From Thermoproteaceae archaeon (lineage in GTDB: Archaea > Thermoproteota > Thermoprotei > Thermoproteales > Thermoproteaceae): a stretch of 64,000 nucleotides of DNA. The translations under genes and the position numbers were made by a program. The notes below the pieces were generated by a model. The model was not told where the DNA came from. It made no database searches and saw nothing but the letters and a program-made list of their open reading frames with translations. Shown piece after piece: positions 23,890 to 31,950 of the stretch (position 1 is the first letter of the stretch; the number at the start of each line of letters is the position of its first letter). The stretch is from contig WANN01000019.1 in NCBI GenBank assembly GCA_015521775.1, positions 45,942 to 109,941 of the forward strand, written 5' to 3'.

Positions 23890-23960
23890 GGGGACCGGGA
23901 ATGATGAGATGCCCCGTGGGGATCGGTGGCCAACCGTTGGGGTTTCTGACCCCGGTCCCC
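23890..23960 (+). ncRNA. Box C/D-like small RNA candidate
   Basis: A 71-nt element. GGGGACCGGG (23890-23899) and CCCGGTCCCC (23951-23960) form a perfect 10-bp terminal stem. One base inside it is box C, ATGATGA (23901-23907), and on the other side box D, CTGA (23946-23949). This is the kink-turn arrangement bound by L7Ae in archaeal methylation guides. A TATA-like box is correctly spaced upstream. Internal C' and D' boxes are not clear, and the interior can fold into short hairpins, so it may be a single-guide or atypical RNA. A guide would be read just upstream of box D (CCGTTGGGGTTT). Confidence 0.6.
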
Positions 23961-23997
23961 CATTAATCGTGATATCACAGATATTTAACCTCTATGG

Positions 23998-24132
23998 TTA
24001 TCTTCTCTGTAGGGCTACTATGCACGGTGTGGGCCATAGCGTGGTGGGCCTTGTGTCTTGCGGTGGGTGTACCTCCCTGTAAGGCATGTACGCGGTTGTC
24101 ATGCCGAATGTATCTATCTTCACTATCACCAT
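23998..24132 (-). CDS. Small frame 2 of an overlapping pair, 44 aa
   Basis: Begins with ATG inside the last codons of the preceding 29-aa frame (ATGGTGA overlap) and reads MVIVKIDTFGMTTAYMPYRE onward. No family is recognised. Coupled overlap is typical of small two-gene operons such as toxin-antitoxin pairs, but nothing else supports that. It may be a gene remnant. Confidence 0.25.
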   Translation of the reverse strand: MVIVKIDTFGMTTAYMPYREVHPPQDTRPTTLWPTPCIVALQRR

Positions 24133-24215
24133 GTCGTCAGGAGGACTTCGAGCATTTTCCTGGCTTTGATCGGGTTGTCCATGCGTTCTTCTAGCAGCAT
24201 TGAGATCGACGACAT
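24126..24215 (-). CDS. Small frame 1 of an overlapping pair, 29 aa
   Basis: A 29-codon frame (MSSISMLLEERMDNPIKARK at its start) whose ATG lies about 29 nt after a CAATTTTATAG box (24239-24249). Spacing to the TATA box and overlap with the next frame argue for expression; size and lack of homology argue against. I cannot assign a product. Confidence 0.25.
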   Translation of the reverse strand: MSSISMLLEERMDNPIKARKMLEVLLTTW

Positions 24216-24384
24216 TTCTATGGGGACATAGCACAGCACTATAAAATTGTGTCACTAGAAAAAGGTCCGCTGAATATAAGGCTTCACCGATTGACAGGTT
24301 AAGGATTTCCTGTGTTGACGGGGGTTCAAAGACGGGAATGGCGAGACGCTAGGACATGTCCGCTATGTATGTTCCCCGCGGTTT

Positions 24385-24422
24385 GGAATTGTCATTCGGG
24401 CCCCATGGGCCAGTCCAATTCC
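24385..24422. terminator. Two-tier stem-loop downstream of the HIT gene
   Basis: GGAATTG (24385-24391) pairs with CAATTCC (24416-24422), and inside it GGCCC/GGGCC forms a second stem with a CAT loop. It lies about 42 nt past the stop of the minus-strand HIT gene. It could end or stabilise that transcript; there is no obvious U-run. Confidence 0.35.
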
Positions 24423-24463
24423 ATCGGGTTTGTATGCTGGGAAATATATAGTTCTCGCCTGTG

Positions 24464-24874
24464 CTAGGCATGGCCGAGGGCCTTGGAGAGCTGCGAGACG
24501 ACCCACCTGGCCTCTTCCTCCGTGATCTCGCGGGTCCCGTGCCACCTGAACTGCCCCTCGGGCCACCTGGGTATCACGTGCACGTGCAGGTGGAACACGA
24601 CTTGGCCGGCCGTCCTCCCCGCGTTGGTCACTATGTTGACGCCCGGGGCGCCGAGCTCGCCCCAAACCTTGCCGAACCTAGTGGCCACCGCGAACGCGTG
24701 TGCGGCTACTTCGAGGGGAGCGTCCATGATGTTGGTGTAGTGCTCCTTGGTGATCACGAGGAGGTGGCCCCTCGACGCAGGGTACTTGTCCAGTATTACG
24801 AGGGTCCTGTCGTCCTCGTAGACGCGCCATGCGGGGGCCTCCCCCTTGACTATCTTACAGAAGATGCAGTCCAT
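24464..24874 (-). CDS. HIT-family hydrolase
   Basis: A 136-residue HIT protein of the Hint-like branch. It opens with MDCIFCKIVKGEAPAW (zinc cysteine pair) and carries HLHVHVIPRW near residue 97. Expected activity is hydrolysis of adenosine phosphoramidates or related AMP conjugates. ATG 24874 is the family start; the ORF extends five codons upstream to another ATG. It is divergent from the LutA-like gene, with about 67 bases between the starts. Confidence 0.9.
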   Translation of the reverse strand: MDCIFCKIVKGEAPAWRVYEDDRTLVILDKYPASRGHLLVITKEHYTNIMDAPLEVAAHAFAVATRFGKVWGELGAPGVNIVTNAGRTAGQVVFHLHVHVIPRWPEGQFRWHGTREITEEEARWVVSQLSKALGHA

Positions 24875-24941
24875 GACCCCTCGGCGCATGCTCTATTTGA
24901 AGTTTACCGGCAAGCTTTATACGTCATGTTGTGGACCTCCC

Positions 24942-25865
24942 ATGGAGGAGTGGCTGCGTGGCCTCAGGGGTATGATCCTCGAGTCCCTGGCGAGGCACGG
25001 CCTCCCGTTCCCAGTGGGCCGCGATGTGTGTACCGGCTGGGCCGAGGGGCTGGGCCTCGCCAGGGGCGGCAGGAGGATACTGTACACGTCCTGCATGTAC
25101 CAGCTGTACCCATACGTCAAGTCCGTGACGGGACTGCTCGAGTCACTGGGCGTGCATAGGGGAGGGCTAAGGGCCCGCATGGCGGCCAGGGGCGGCTCCC
25201 TGGCGAGGTTCCTGGCGAGGCCAAGCGGCCGGGACGTGGAGAGGTCCAAGGCTATACTGAGGAGCATCGTGTCCCTGCTGAGGCGCGGGGGCGTGGAGGT
25301 GGGCTACCTGTACGAGGAGGAGCCCTACTCGGGGGCCCTCCTATACGAGCTGGGCCTAGAGGACGACTTCGCCCGCCACGCAGGTATGGTCGTGGAGGCG
25401 TTGGCCGGGCGGGGGGTCGAGGAGGTAGTTACTGTAGATCCGCACACCCACCACGTGTTGACCCGCGTCTATCCCAACTATGTCGAGGTGCCCTTCAAGG
25501 TCCGTAGCTGGCTGGAACTGGCCAAGCCGACCCACGCCAACCGCAGGGTGAAGGTGGCGGTGCACGATTCCTGCCTCTACGCGCGTTTCCTCGGCATGTA
25601 CCACGCGTACAGGGGCCTCCTCGACGCCGTGGGGATCGAGAGGGTCGAGGACCCGTACGTCACGGGAAAGGACACGTCCATGTGCTGTGGGGGACCCATA
25701 GAGGCCGTGGCCCCGGACCTCTCCAGGTCGGTGGCCGAGCTGAGGCTCAGGAGGCTGTCAGCCCTGTCGCGCACCATCGTGGTGGTGTGCCCCATATGCC
25801 TGGCCAACCTGTCCAGGGCCGCAGTGGACGTAGAGGTGCTGGACTTGGCCGAGGTGCTGGGATGA
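24942..25865 (+). CDS. LutA/HdrB-like cysteine-rich (CCG) domain protein
   Basis: A 307-residue protein of the cysteine-rich-domain family found in heterodisulfide reductase B, glycolate oxidase F and LutA. A degenerate first repeat (ILYTSCMYQLYPYVKS) is followed by a full second one (HDSCLYARF, then SMCCGGP, then CPICLANL) able to hold an Fe-S centre. CAAGCTTTATACG lies 24 nt before ATG 24942. The stop overlaps the LutB-like gene start by 4 bases, so the two form a redox pair acting on lactate, glycolate or a similar 2-hydroxyacid. No LutC follows. Confidence 0.82.
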   Translation: MEEWLRGLRGMILESLARHGLPFPVGRDVCTGWAEGLGLARGGRRILYTSCMYQLYPYVKSVTGLLESLGVHRGGLRARMAARGGSLARFLARPSGRDVERSKAILRSIVSLLRRGGVEVGYLYEEEPYSGALLYELGLEDDFARHAGMVVEALAGRGVEEVVTVDPHTHHVLTRVYPNYVEVPFKVRSWLELAKPTHANRRVKVAVHDSCLYARFLGMYHAYRGLLDAVGIERVEDPYVTGKDTSMCCGGPIEAVAPDLSRSVAELRLRRLSALSRTIVVVCPICLANLSRAAVDVEVLDLAEVLG

Positions 25866-27019
25866 GCTGGGCAGAGGCATTCCAGAGGGCCTCCGAGAAC
25901 GCCATTCCCCGCACGGGCATGGTGCTCGAGGCCTACAGGTACGTGGTGTCCTGGGCCAGGGAACTGAGGAAGGTGAAGGAGGAGGTAATAAGGGATCTGG
26001 ACCGCTACGTGGAGGAGGCCATGTCGTCCCTCAGGGCAGTCGGAGCCAAGCCCTACCTCGCTAGGGGGGCAGAGGAGGCGCGGGAGATAGTCGGGGACAT
26101 AGTTGGGAAGGGGAAGCTGGTCGTGATGTCCAAGTCCATGACAGCTGCCGAAGTGGGGCTTAGGCAGCACCTTGAGGGTCTGGGCAACGAGGTGTGGGAG
26201 ACGGATCTGGGGGAACTGCTCATACAGTTGGCCGGCGACCAGCCCAGCCACATAATTGCCCCGGCCCTACACATGACGAGGGAGGACGTCGCCAGGCTGT
26301 TAAGGGAGAGGCTCGGCGCGGATGTGCCCGACGATGCGGACCACGCCACACTCGCCTCGGTGGCCGCCAGGTTCCTCAGGGACAAGTTCCTTAGGGCTGA
26401 CGTGGGCATCACTGGGGCCAACGCGCTGGCTGCTGACAGTGGGGCCCTGGTCGTCGTTGAGAACGAGGGCAACGCGAGGCTCACCATGACACTTCCGCGG
26501 GTCCACATAGCGATTGTAGGAATGGAGAAAATAGTGCCCACGTTCCAGCACGCCGTGATGCAGGCCGCCGTTCAGGCGGCCTACGCGGGCCTGTTCCCCC
26601 CAACGTACATGAGCATTACGGCGGGGCCTAGCAGCACGAGCGACATAGAGCGGAAGAGGGTGTCTCCGGCCCAGGGGCCCGGCGAGCTCCACGTGGTGCT
26701 CCTGGACAACGGCAGGTCCAGGGCTGCCCGCGACAAGGAGCTGTGGGAGGCGCTGCTCTGCGTCCGCTGTGGCCGCTGCGCGTTCCACTGCCCCACGTAC
26801 ATGGCTGCTGGGCCTAGATTCGGGGCGGCCCCCTATGCGGGCCCCGTGGGCGTCATGTGGGCCGCGGTTACCCGCGGCGTGGAGGGCGCCGGCAACGCCT
26901 CGCTCCTGTGCCTCCACTCGGGCGGGTGCCGCGAGGTGTGTCCCATGGACATAGACATACCACGCATAATCCAAAGGGTAAAGTCCAGGTACGTCGGGAG
27001 GCTTTTGAGGACCGGCTAA
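25862..27019 (+). CDS. LutB-like iron-sulfur LUD-domain protein
   Basis: A 385-residue protein. Residues 1-270 are the LUD domain (KLVVMSKSMTAAEVGLRQHL, GITGANALAADSGALVVVEN, AGPSSTSDIE). The C-terminal part carries LLCVRCGRCAFHCPTY and a second cluster region CLHSGGCREVCPMDI, together enough for two [4Fe-4S] clusters; the second CxxC spacing is unusual. In bacteria LutABC oxidises L-lactate. Here only A and B are present and overlap (ATGA). Confidence 0.85.
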   Translation: MSWAEAFQRASENAIPRTGMVLEAYRYVVSWARELRKVKEEVIRDLDRYVEEAMSSLRAVGAKPYLARGAEEAREIVGDIVGKGKLVVMSKSMTAAEVGLRQHLEGLGNEVWETDLGELLIQLAGDQPSHIIAPALHMTREDVARLLRERLGADVPDDADHATLASVAARFLRDKFLRADVGITGANALAADSGALVVVENEGNARLTMTLPRVHIAIVGMEKIVPTFQHAVMQAAVQAAYAGLFPPTYMSITAGPSSTSDIERKRVSPAQGPGELHVVLLDNGRSRAARDKELWEALLCVRCGRCAFHCPTYMAAGPRFGAAPYAGPVGVMWAAVTRGVEGAGNASLLCLHSGGCREVCPMDIDIPRIIQRVKSRYVGRLLRTG

Positions 27020-27039
27020 AACGCGCGTTGAACGTGGCG

Positions 27040-27387
27040 CTACGTGTCCCCCAATGGGAACAGACTTGCGTCAATGCGTCTCCTCCCCACGAATCCCTCC
27101 TCGCCGTGGAAGTACATGACCTCGGGCTCGTCCACCTTCCAGCAAAGGTACACGAGCTCGCCGCTCCTAGTGATCGCCGGAAAGTCGACGAGGCCAAGCG
27201 AGAAGTCCCTTATTATGAAGCCCTCGTTCTCCGCCGCCCTTAGCACCCATTCGGCCTGCTCCCTGACCGCGGACCTCTCCTCCTCGCTCAGGTCATCCCA
27301 CCGGGACAGCGCCTCGACTATCGGCAATAGGATGGGCCGAAGCTGGCGCACAACCTCGTTCGCCTCCTCCACAGTAAAATACCGCAT
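27040..27387 (-). CDS. DUF2203-family protein
   Basis: A 115-residue protein beginning MRYFTVEEANEVVRQLRPIL and containing FIIRDFSLGLVDFPAI and YLCWKVDEPEVMYFHG, the conserved blocks of DUF2203. The function is unknown. ATG 27387 has a TTATATCAGC box 23 nt upstream; the longer frame is not needed. It converges on the LutB-like gene. Confidence 0.85.
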   Translation of the reverse strand: MRYFTVEEANEVVRQLRPILLPIVEALSRWDDLSEEERSAVREQAEWVLRAAENEGFIIRDFSLGLVDFPAITRSGELVYLCWKVDEPEVMYFHGEEGFVGRRRIDASLFPLGDT

Positions 27388-27626
27388 ATAGAGAAGCCGA
27401 TTAGCTGATATAATTCGTTTCCTAGGGCCGCTGCAGGGCAGTGGCGCGGGCCATAACGTGATGCCCGCCAAGTCCGACCCACAGTTCGTGTTGTTATCAC
27501 ATATTTATTCTAGAGTAATTCATTTTATATATAGAAAAATTTATTTGTAAAATAATGTAATTGTTATTATATTAAGTTTATTAAAAGCGGACGAAAGAGT
27601 TATATACCACTACATAGTGATCTATC
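27388..27626. other. AT-rich divergent promoter region
   Basis: About 240 bases between two divergent genes. Bases 27,490-27,600 are strongly AT-rich, including a long run of A/T triplets before the M/G-rich gene. A TATATACC-type box at about 27,601-27,608 is a likely promoter for it. No gene seen. Confidence 0.45.
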
Positions 27627-28385
27627 ATGACAATAGGGAAACTCATCCTCATAATAATAGTGATAGGCGTGGCGATAATAGGGGCAGTGCCCCTGATAGC
27701 TATGTTCGCATGGCCCATGTACGGATGGTGGGGCATGGGAGGCATGATGGGCGGCGGACCCATGGGCGGCATGGGCCCAATGGGTGGCGGCATGGGAGGA
27801 ATGGGCCCAATGGGGGGAGCCCCGATGGGCGGCGGACAACCCTACGGGTCCCAGCCCTACGGTCCCATGGGCGGCCCCATGATGGGTGGGTGCCCCGCGT
27901 GGTGGGGCTCCTACATGAACGTGAACGACACTAATGTGGCCGAATACGTGAACAACTACGTGGCCGCATTGGGCCCGAACCTGGAGGTGAAGACTATAGA
28001 GAAGTACAGTAACAATTACTACGTCCTAGTGTGGGACGCGTCACGTAACATGGGAGCATTTGAGCTGCTCGTGTTCTACAACGGGTTCATACACCCAGAG
28101 CCCCATTCAATGATGTGGAACACGCTCTACGGCCCACACGCAAGCGGGGCCCTTAACTATCCCATAGGCCTCGAGGAGGCCAGGGGCATCGCGGAGAGGT
28201 GGGTGTCGTCGCGGTTCCCCAACGCCACAATTGTTGAGGAGTACGCGTTCCCCGGCTACTACACGTTCCACTTCAGGTACGGCGACCAGATGCAGATGCT
28301 CAGCGTAAATGCGTTCACCGGCCAGGTGGTGTTCCACGAGTGGCATGGAACGTATATCGGCAACGTCCTCGAACATGAGGAGTAG
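27627..28385 (+). CDS. Exported Met/Gly-rich protein with PepSY-like C-terminal domain
   Basis: A 252-residue protein. Residues 4-28 are one hydrophobic helix (signal anchor). Residues 33-90 are a low-complexity segment of GGM, MGG and PMGG repeats with many methionines, capable of binding copper(I) or another soft metal. From about 95 the chain is globular, with two related halves (NVAEYVNNYVAALGPNLEVK and LEEARGIAERWVSSRFPNAT) that look like PepSY modules. It is probably tethered outside the membrane. It overlaps the next small exported gene, implying a joint function, perhaps metal handling. The exact role is unknown. Confidence 0.7.
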   Translation: MTIGKLILIIIVIGVAIIGAVPLIAMFAWPMYGWWGMGGMMGGGPMGGMGPMGGGMGGMGPMGGAPMGGGQPYGSQPYGPMGGPMMGGCPAWWGSYMNVNDTNVAEYVNNYVAALGPNLEVKTIEKYSNNYYVLVWDASRNMGAFELLVFYNGFIHPEPHSMMWNTLYGPHASGALNYPIGLEEARGIAERWVSSRFPNATIVEEYAFPGYYTFHFRYGDQMQMLSVNAFTGQVVFHEWHGTYIGNVLEHEE

Positions 28386-28614
28386 CATGTTGCTGCCCAT
28401 ACTGCTCGCGCTTACTGCGGCGCCGGCAATGGCGTGTCCCTGGTGCGGTTGGGGCGGAGCGTGGGGCATGATGGGTTGGGGATGGGGAGGATGGTGGTGG
28501 TTCGGCATGGTGTTTGGGCTGTTGGTGATGGTGCTGTTCTTAGTTGTGCTGGTGCTGGCTGTGGTATGGCTGTTGAAGCAGATAGGTGTTATCGGGAAGG
28601 GGGAGGGGCGGTGA
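28375..28614 (+). CDS. Small exported W/G-rich membrane protein with CPWC motif
   Basis: A 79-residue protein. Residues 1-20 form a signal peptide ending APAMA, followed by CPWCGWGGAWGMMGWGWGG. A long membrane helix (about 38-64) comes next and then a short basic tail. The CPWC pair and aromatic/methionine stretch could bind a metal or act in redox chemistry at the outer membrane face. The start at 28375 overlaps the stop of the M/G-rich gene; ATG 28387 is an alternative. It ends one base before the convergent panB stop. Confidence 0.7.
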   Translation: MRSSMLLPILLALTAAPAMACPWCGWGGAWGMMGWGWGGWWWFGMVFGLLVMVLFLVVLVLAVVWLLKQIGVIGKGEGR

Positions 28615-28615
28615 G

Positions 28616-29401
28616 TCACTCCCTGTAGTGTTCGCGGGCTGGGAAAACGCCCTTTTTAACCTCCTCTACGTATTGGGCCACCGCGCTCCTGATAAGGCGG
28701 CCCGCGTCCGCGTACCTCTTGGCGAAGCTTGGGCTTTTTTCCGATAGGCCTATGACGTCGTGTAGCACGAGTATCTGGCCGTCGCAGTGGGGGCCGGCGC
28801 CGATGCATATCGTAGGTATGTTCACGGACTCCGTTATGGTCCTGGCCACCCCCGCGGGAACGAACTCGACGACTATGGCGAATGCCCCCGCCTCCTCCAC
28901 CGCCTTGGCGTCCTCCACAAGCCTCCTCGCCTGCTCCTCGGTCCTGCCCGCCATGCGGAAGCCGCCCGTCGCCAGGTAGCGCTGGGGGTTGAGGCCTATG
29001 TGTCCCATGACCGGTATGCCGGCCTTGACCAGTCGACTCACAGTGTCCGCAATCTCGGTCCCTCCCTCAAGCTTGACGGCCTCTGCCCCAGCCCTGACAA
29101 GGCGCGCAGCGTTGTGCAGGGCCTCCCTTGGATCAGTCTCGTAGGTCATGAAGGGCATGTCCGCAACTACAAGGGCCCTGGGCCTGGCCCTGGCAACAGC
29201 GGCTGTGTGCATGGCCATCTCCTCTATGCCTATGCCCAGGGTGTTCGGCATGCCATGGACCACCATGGCGGCCGAGTCCCCGACCAGTATGCCGTCCACC
29301 CCGGCCTCATCGACGAGGCGCGCCGTCGGGTAGTCGTAGGCGGTTATCATGACGAGCGGCCCCCTGCCCTTCCTAAAGTCCGCTATGCTGACCTTCCCCA
29401 T
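28616..29401 (-). CDS. panB: 3-methyl-2-oxobutanoate hydroxymethyltransferase
   Basis: A 261-residue PanB. Typical motifs are ITAYDYPTARLVDEAGVDGILVG, GDSAAMVVHG, VKLEGG and GHIGLNPQ. It makes ketopantoate from 2-oxoisovalerate and methylenetetrahydrofolate (or tetrahydromethanopterin in archaea) for CoA synthesis. The frame extends 17 codons upstream, but CGTTATAAATG lies 23 nt before ATG 29401 (MGKVSIADFRKG), so I prefer that start. The length then matches the family. Confidence 0.95.
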   Translation of the reverse strand: MGKVSIADFRKGRGPLVMITAYDYPTARLVDEAGVDGILVGDSAAMVVHGMPNTLGIGIEEMAMHTAAVARARPRALVVADMPFMTYETDPREALHNAARLVRAGAEAVKLEGGTEIADTVSRLVKAGIPVMGHIGLNPQRYLATGGFRMAGRTEEQARRLVEDAKAVEEAGAFAIVVEFVPAGVARTITESVNIPTICIGAGPHCDGQILVLHDVIGLSEKSPSFAKRYADAGRLIRSAVAQYVEEVKKGVFPAREHYRE

Positions 29402-29574
29402 GGCACCATGCACCGGCACATTTATAACGTGTGGCGTCGCCATGGTCCGCACCGACTTAAGCGGGTTGGCTGGACAAGGCGTAGAAACATCGCCCTAAAT
29501 CGGGTTGCGGGGCTTATTGCGTGGCGACGCTTAAGGCGGCCATTCCAGCGGTCGGGGCTTGGCATCGGCGGCGC

Positions 29575-30525
29575 TCAGAGCTTCAGTACGGGGGTCTTCC
29601 CGAAGCCGGGCACGTGGAAGTAATCGCCGTGGGCTGGAAACACCCTTACGCCTATCATGGCTCCCTTGGCCTCCGCAATGGCGGACATGTCCAGGAGGAG
29701 TCGGCGCAGCGTGGCCATATCGGTGTCCAGGGGCACCATGTCGAAGCCCACGACGCATGCCGTGGACAGCAGGGCGTAGGCATATGGGGATATGGCCCCC
29801 TCCTCGACCCTCCTCTTGAGCGTGTTGTCCTCGGCTAGGGGCAGCATGACCCTGTTGAAGCCCAGGTCTCCCCTGATGGCCCCGTTCAACGCGGCTATGG
29901 CGGCATATGTCCCAGGTCCCCCGAAACGTGCGCCGGAAAGCTCCTCAACGACATCAACAACCGACTCGTCGCCCCATGGGGATAGGGCCATGTCAACGCC
30001 GAGGAATGGGGTCCCAACCTCACGCGCGACGCTTTCCCCGATGGAGCGGGCCTCGCCGTACACCGCCCCCACAGCGCCATGTACGTCCCGGCCCCGCAGG
30101 TCGCTGGGGTACAGCACTGACAGGGCTACCCCTGTGTCGCTGGGCACCGATATGGGGAAGTAGGGGCTCTGCACTATGGGGCCAAGCGCCAACGCCACGT
30201 TCTTCCCGTGTTCCGGCGTACCCCTCCTATCTATTATGCCCACGAATTCCAGGTACGCGTCTATGTCCCTAAGCGCGGCGTACACGCCAAGGCTCTCCAC
30301 GTATTCTGCCAGTAAATGGGGCTCCTCGAAGTGCATGGCCGCTATATAGCTGTAGCCCATATCGGCGAGGTCCTCAACGGCCTTGGCAGCGGCCCGCCTC
30401 TCCATTGGCGGGAGGGACGCCCTCACCGTGAGGGGGGCCGCCCTCTTCGCCGCCTCGACGAGGCGCAGCGCCAAGTCCGGTTCGGGCCCCTTGCCGAGCA
30501 TCAGGGTAATGGACCTAACCTTCAT
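29575..30525 (-). CDS. UPF0210 / DUF711 family protein
   Basis: A 316-residue protein with the DUF711 signatures: N-terminal VRSITLMLGKG, GKNVALALGPIVQSPYFPIS, FLGVDMALSPWGDESV and a C-terminal MIGVRVFPAHGD. It is a TIM-barrel-like conserved family of unknown function; archaeal members tend to be shorter than the bacterial ones (about 450 residues), as here. Confidence 0.8.
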   Translation of the reverse strand: MKVRSITLMLGKGPEPDLALRLVEAAKRAAPLTVRASLPPMERRAAAKAVEDLADMGYSYIAAMHFEEPHLLAEYVESLGVYAALRDIDAYLEFVGIIDRRGTPEHGKNVALALGPIVQSPYFPISVPSDTGVALSVLYPSDLRGRDVHGAVGAVYGEARSIGESVAREVGTPFLGVDMALSPWGDESVVDVVEELSGARFGGPGTYAAIAALNGAIRGDLGFNRVMLPLAEDNTLKRRVEEGAISPYAYALLSTACVVGFDMVPLDTDMATLRRLLLDMSAIAEAKGAMIGVRVFPAHGDYFHVPGFGKTPVLKL

Positions 30526-30554
30526 GGCCCGTTCCCCCAGCCCAACATTTAACG

Positions 30555-31475
30555 TTATGTGGCTATAGTGACCGTGTCTACTAGGGGCACAGCGCCGTCG
30601 TCCACAATCACTACAGTGTCCTCGAACTGGGCCACATATCCGCCGCTCACCTCTTCGAGCACTGGGTAGCCGTAGAGCACGCCCTTCCTACGGCCCTCCT
30701 CCACGACCTCGCCTGTCCGGTCCCCGAACACGTCGAGAAGCCACCGGGGGCTGAAGGGAAGCCCGTCGAAACGCTTCTGCGCCACGTCCACGAGGGCCCT
30801 GAGCTCGCCCTTCCCCTTCCTCCCAACGAGCCGGTAAATGGTCACGTCCCTCCCGTCCCTGACGTACCCACTGCCATTTGTCACGAACGGCTCTACCGCA
30901 TATACCTGTCCAGCCGAGAGCAGCGTGGAGGCTGCTCTGTCGGGGTAGTTGGGTATGGTGTCGCCTGCATGTAGGTTGTACCTCTCTATGCGGTGCCCCG
31001 TCAAATTGTACACCGGCCTCAGCCCATGGCCCTTGATGGCCCGCTCTATGACGGCGCCCACGTCCCTGGCCCTGACGCCGGGCCTCATATACTCCAATGC
31101 CGCCCGCAGCGCGTTGAGCGCGGCCCTGAGCAGCACGTCGTACATGCCAGTGCCGAGCTGGACGGTCACAGCTGCGTCCGCAATGAACCCGTCCACGTGC
31201 GCCCCGACATCCACCTTGACTATGGAGCCGCGCGGTATCAGCTTGTCGTCGTTGGGCTTGGCCGTGTAGTGCGCCGCCTCGGTCCCAATGCTCACGTTGA
31301 CCGGGAAGGCCGGCTGCGCCCCGCTCGACCTTATACGCGACTCCACCCTCTCGCACAGCTCTAGCACAGGCATGTCCACGTGTATGATGTCCAGCGCGTA
31401 CCTTAGGGCGTCTCGGACCGCCCTCCCAGCCTCCCTCAGTTTCCCCTCCATGTATTTGCCGGCGGCTACCTGCAT
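30555..31475 (-). CDS. map: Methionine aminopeptidase, type II
   Basis: A 306-residue enzyme that removes the initiator methionine. All five metal ligands are visible: the two aspartates in VDVGAHVDGFIADAA, the histidine in NLTGHRIERYNLH, and the glutamates of YAVEPFV and AQFEDTVVI. The insertion after the histidine marks the type II (archaeal/eukaryotic) class. It is divergent from a small unknown gene. Confidence 0.96.
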   Translation of the reverse strand: MQVAAGKYMEGKLREAGRAVRDALRYALDIIHVDMPVLELCERVESRIRSSGAQPAFPVNVSIGTEAAHYTAKPNDDKLIPRGSIVKVDVGAHVDGFIADAAVTVQLGTGMYDVLLRAALNALRAALEYMRPGVRARDVGAVIERAIKGHGLRPVYNLTGHRIERYNLHAGDTIPNYPDRAASTLLSAGQVYAVEPFVTNGSGYVRDGRDVTIYRLVGRKGKGELRALVDVAQKRFDGLPFSPRWLLDVFGDRTGEVVEEGRRKGVLYGYPVLEEVSGGYVAQFEDTVVIVDDGAVPLVDTVTIAT

Positions 31476-31518
31476 AAAAAGATGGGCAAAGCTTATTTAC
31501 GAGGCGGCCCTGAGGACC

Positions 31519-31950
31519 ATGCAGGAAATCTATAACAGGACCGTGGAGGTGCCCATCCGGATATCCAAGGGCGCCTCTGAGGAGGCGGCCCTGAGGAAAC
31601 TGGAGAGGTGGCCGAGGGAGGCCGCGCTGTCCATAGTGCTTGACGAGTCGGGGGGGAACTTCAAGAACATGGTGGAGTTCACCGCCCACGACTATGGGCT
31701 TGCCCTGGGGGAAAAGAAGTGGGACGTTGATGTGGGCGGAGACAGTATCAGGGCAAGGATGGTATGGGACATGCTCAGGGACGGCGAGGTCAAGGGAAGG
31801 GCCCTACTGACTGTGGAGATACCCAAGCGGCCGCAGGGCGAGGAGTCGGGCAGCAACGTGTACGTGGCCAGGGTAGCGTACAGGATAGAGATAGACGAAG
31901 AGGTGTTGCAGAGCTCCACGACATCCGGCATCGTGGAGTTCAACCTCTAG
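31519..31950 (+). CDS. Hypothetical protein
   Basis: A 143-residue soluble protein of mainly beta character, with no recognised domain. AAGCTTATTTACG lies 25 nt before ATG 31519. It ends in a 4-base overlap with the stop of the convergent siroheme gene. It shares its promoter region with methionine aminopeptidase. No function can be proposed. Confidence 0.65.
   Translation: MQEIYNRTVEVPIRISKGASEEAALRKLERWPREAALSIVLDESGGNFKNMVEFTAHDYGLALGEKKWDVDVGGDSIRARMVWDMLRDGEVKGRALLTVEIPKRPQGEESGSNVYVARVAYRIEIDEEVLQSSTTSGIVEFNL

Larger units (their letters stand above)
22804..24463. other. AT-rich island, about 1.6 kb, without intact large genes
   Basis: From about 22,920 to 24,300 the base composition drops far below the window's usual GC content. 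It contains a frameshifted membrane-protein gene, a tandem 11-nt repeat, a box C/D-like RNA candidate and two tiny overlapping frames, annotated separately. The rest (22,804-23,119 and 24,216-24,380) shows nothing I can name. The composition and gene decay suggest acquired or degenerating DNA. Confidence 0.6.

Noticed and set aside
28846..28862. GCGGGGGTGGCC on the minus strand as possible tRNA-Leu 5' half
   Set aside because: Lies inside panB codons, lacks the D-arm sequence and any trailer.
31501..31597. 16-nt direct repeat GAGGCGGCCCTGAGGA at 31501 and 31582
   Set aside because: One copy encodes the E-A-A-L-R part of a helix in the neighbouring gene; probably a chance or local duplication without further structure.
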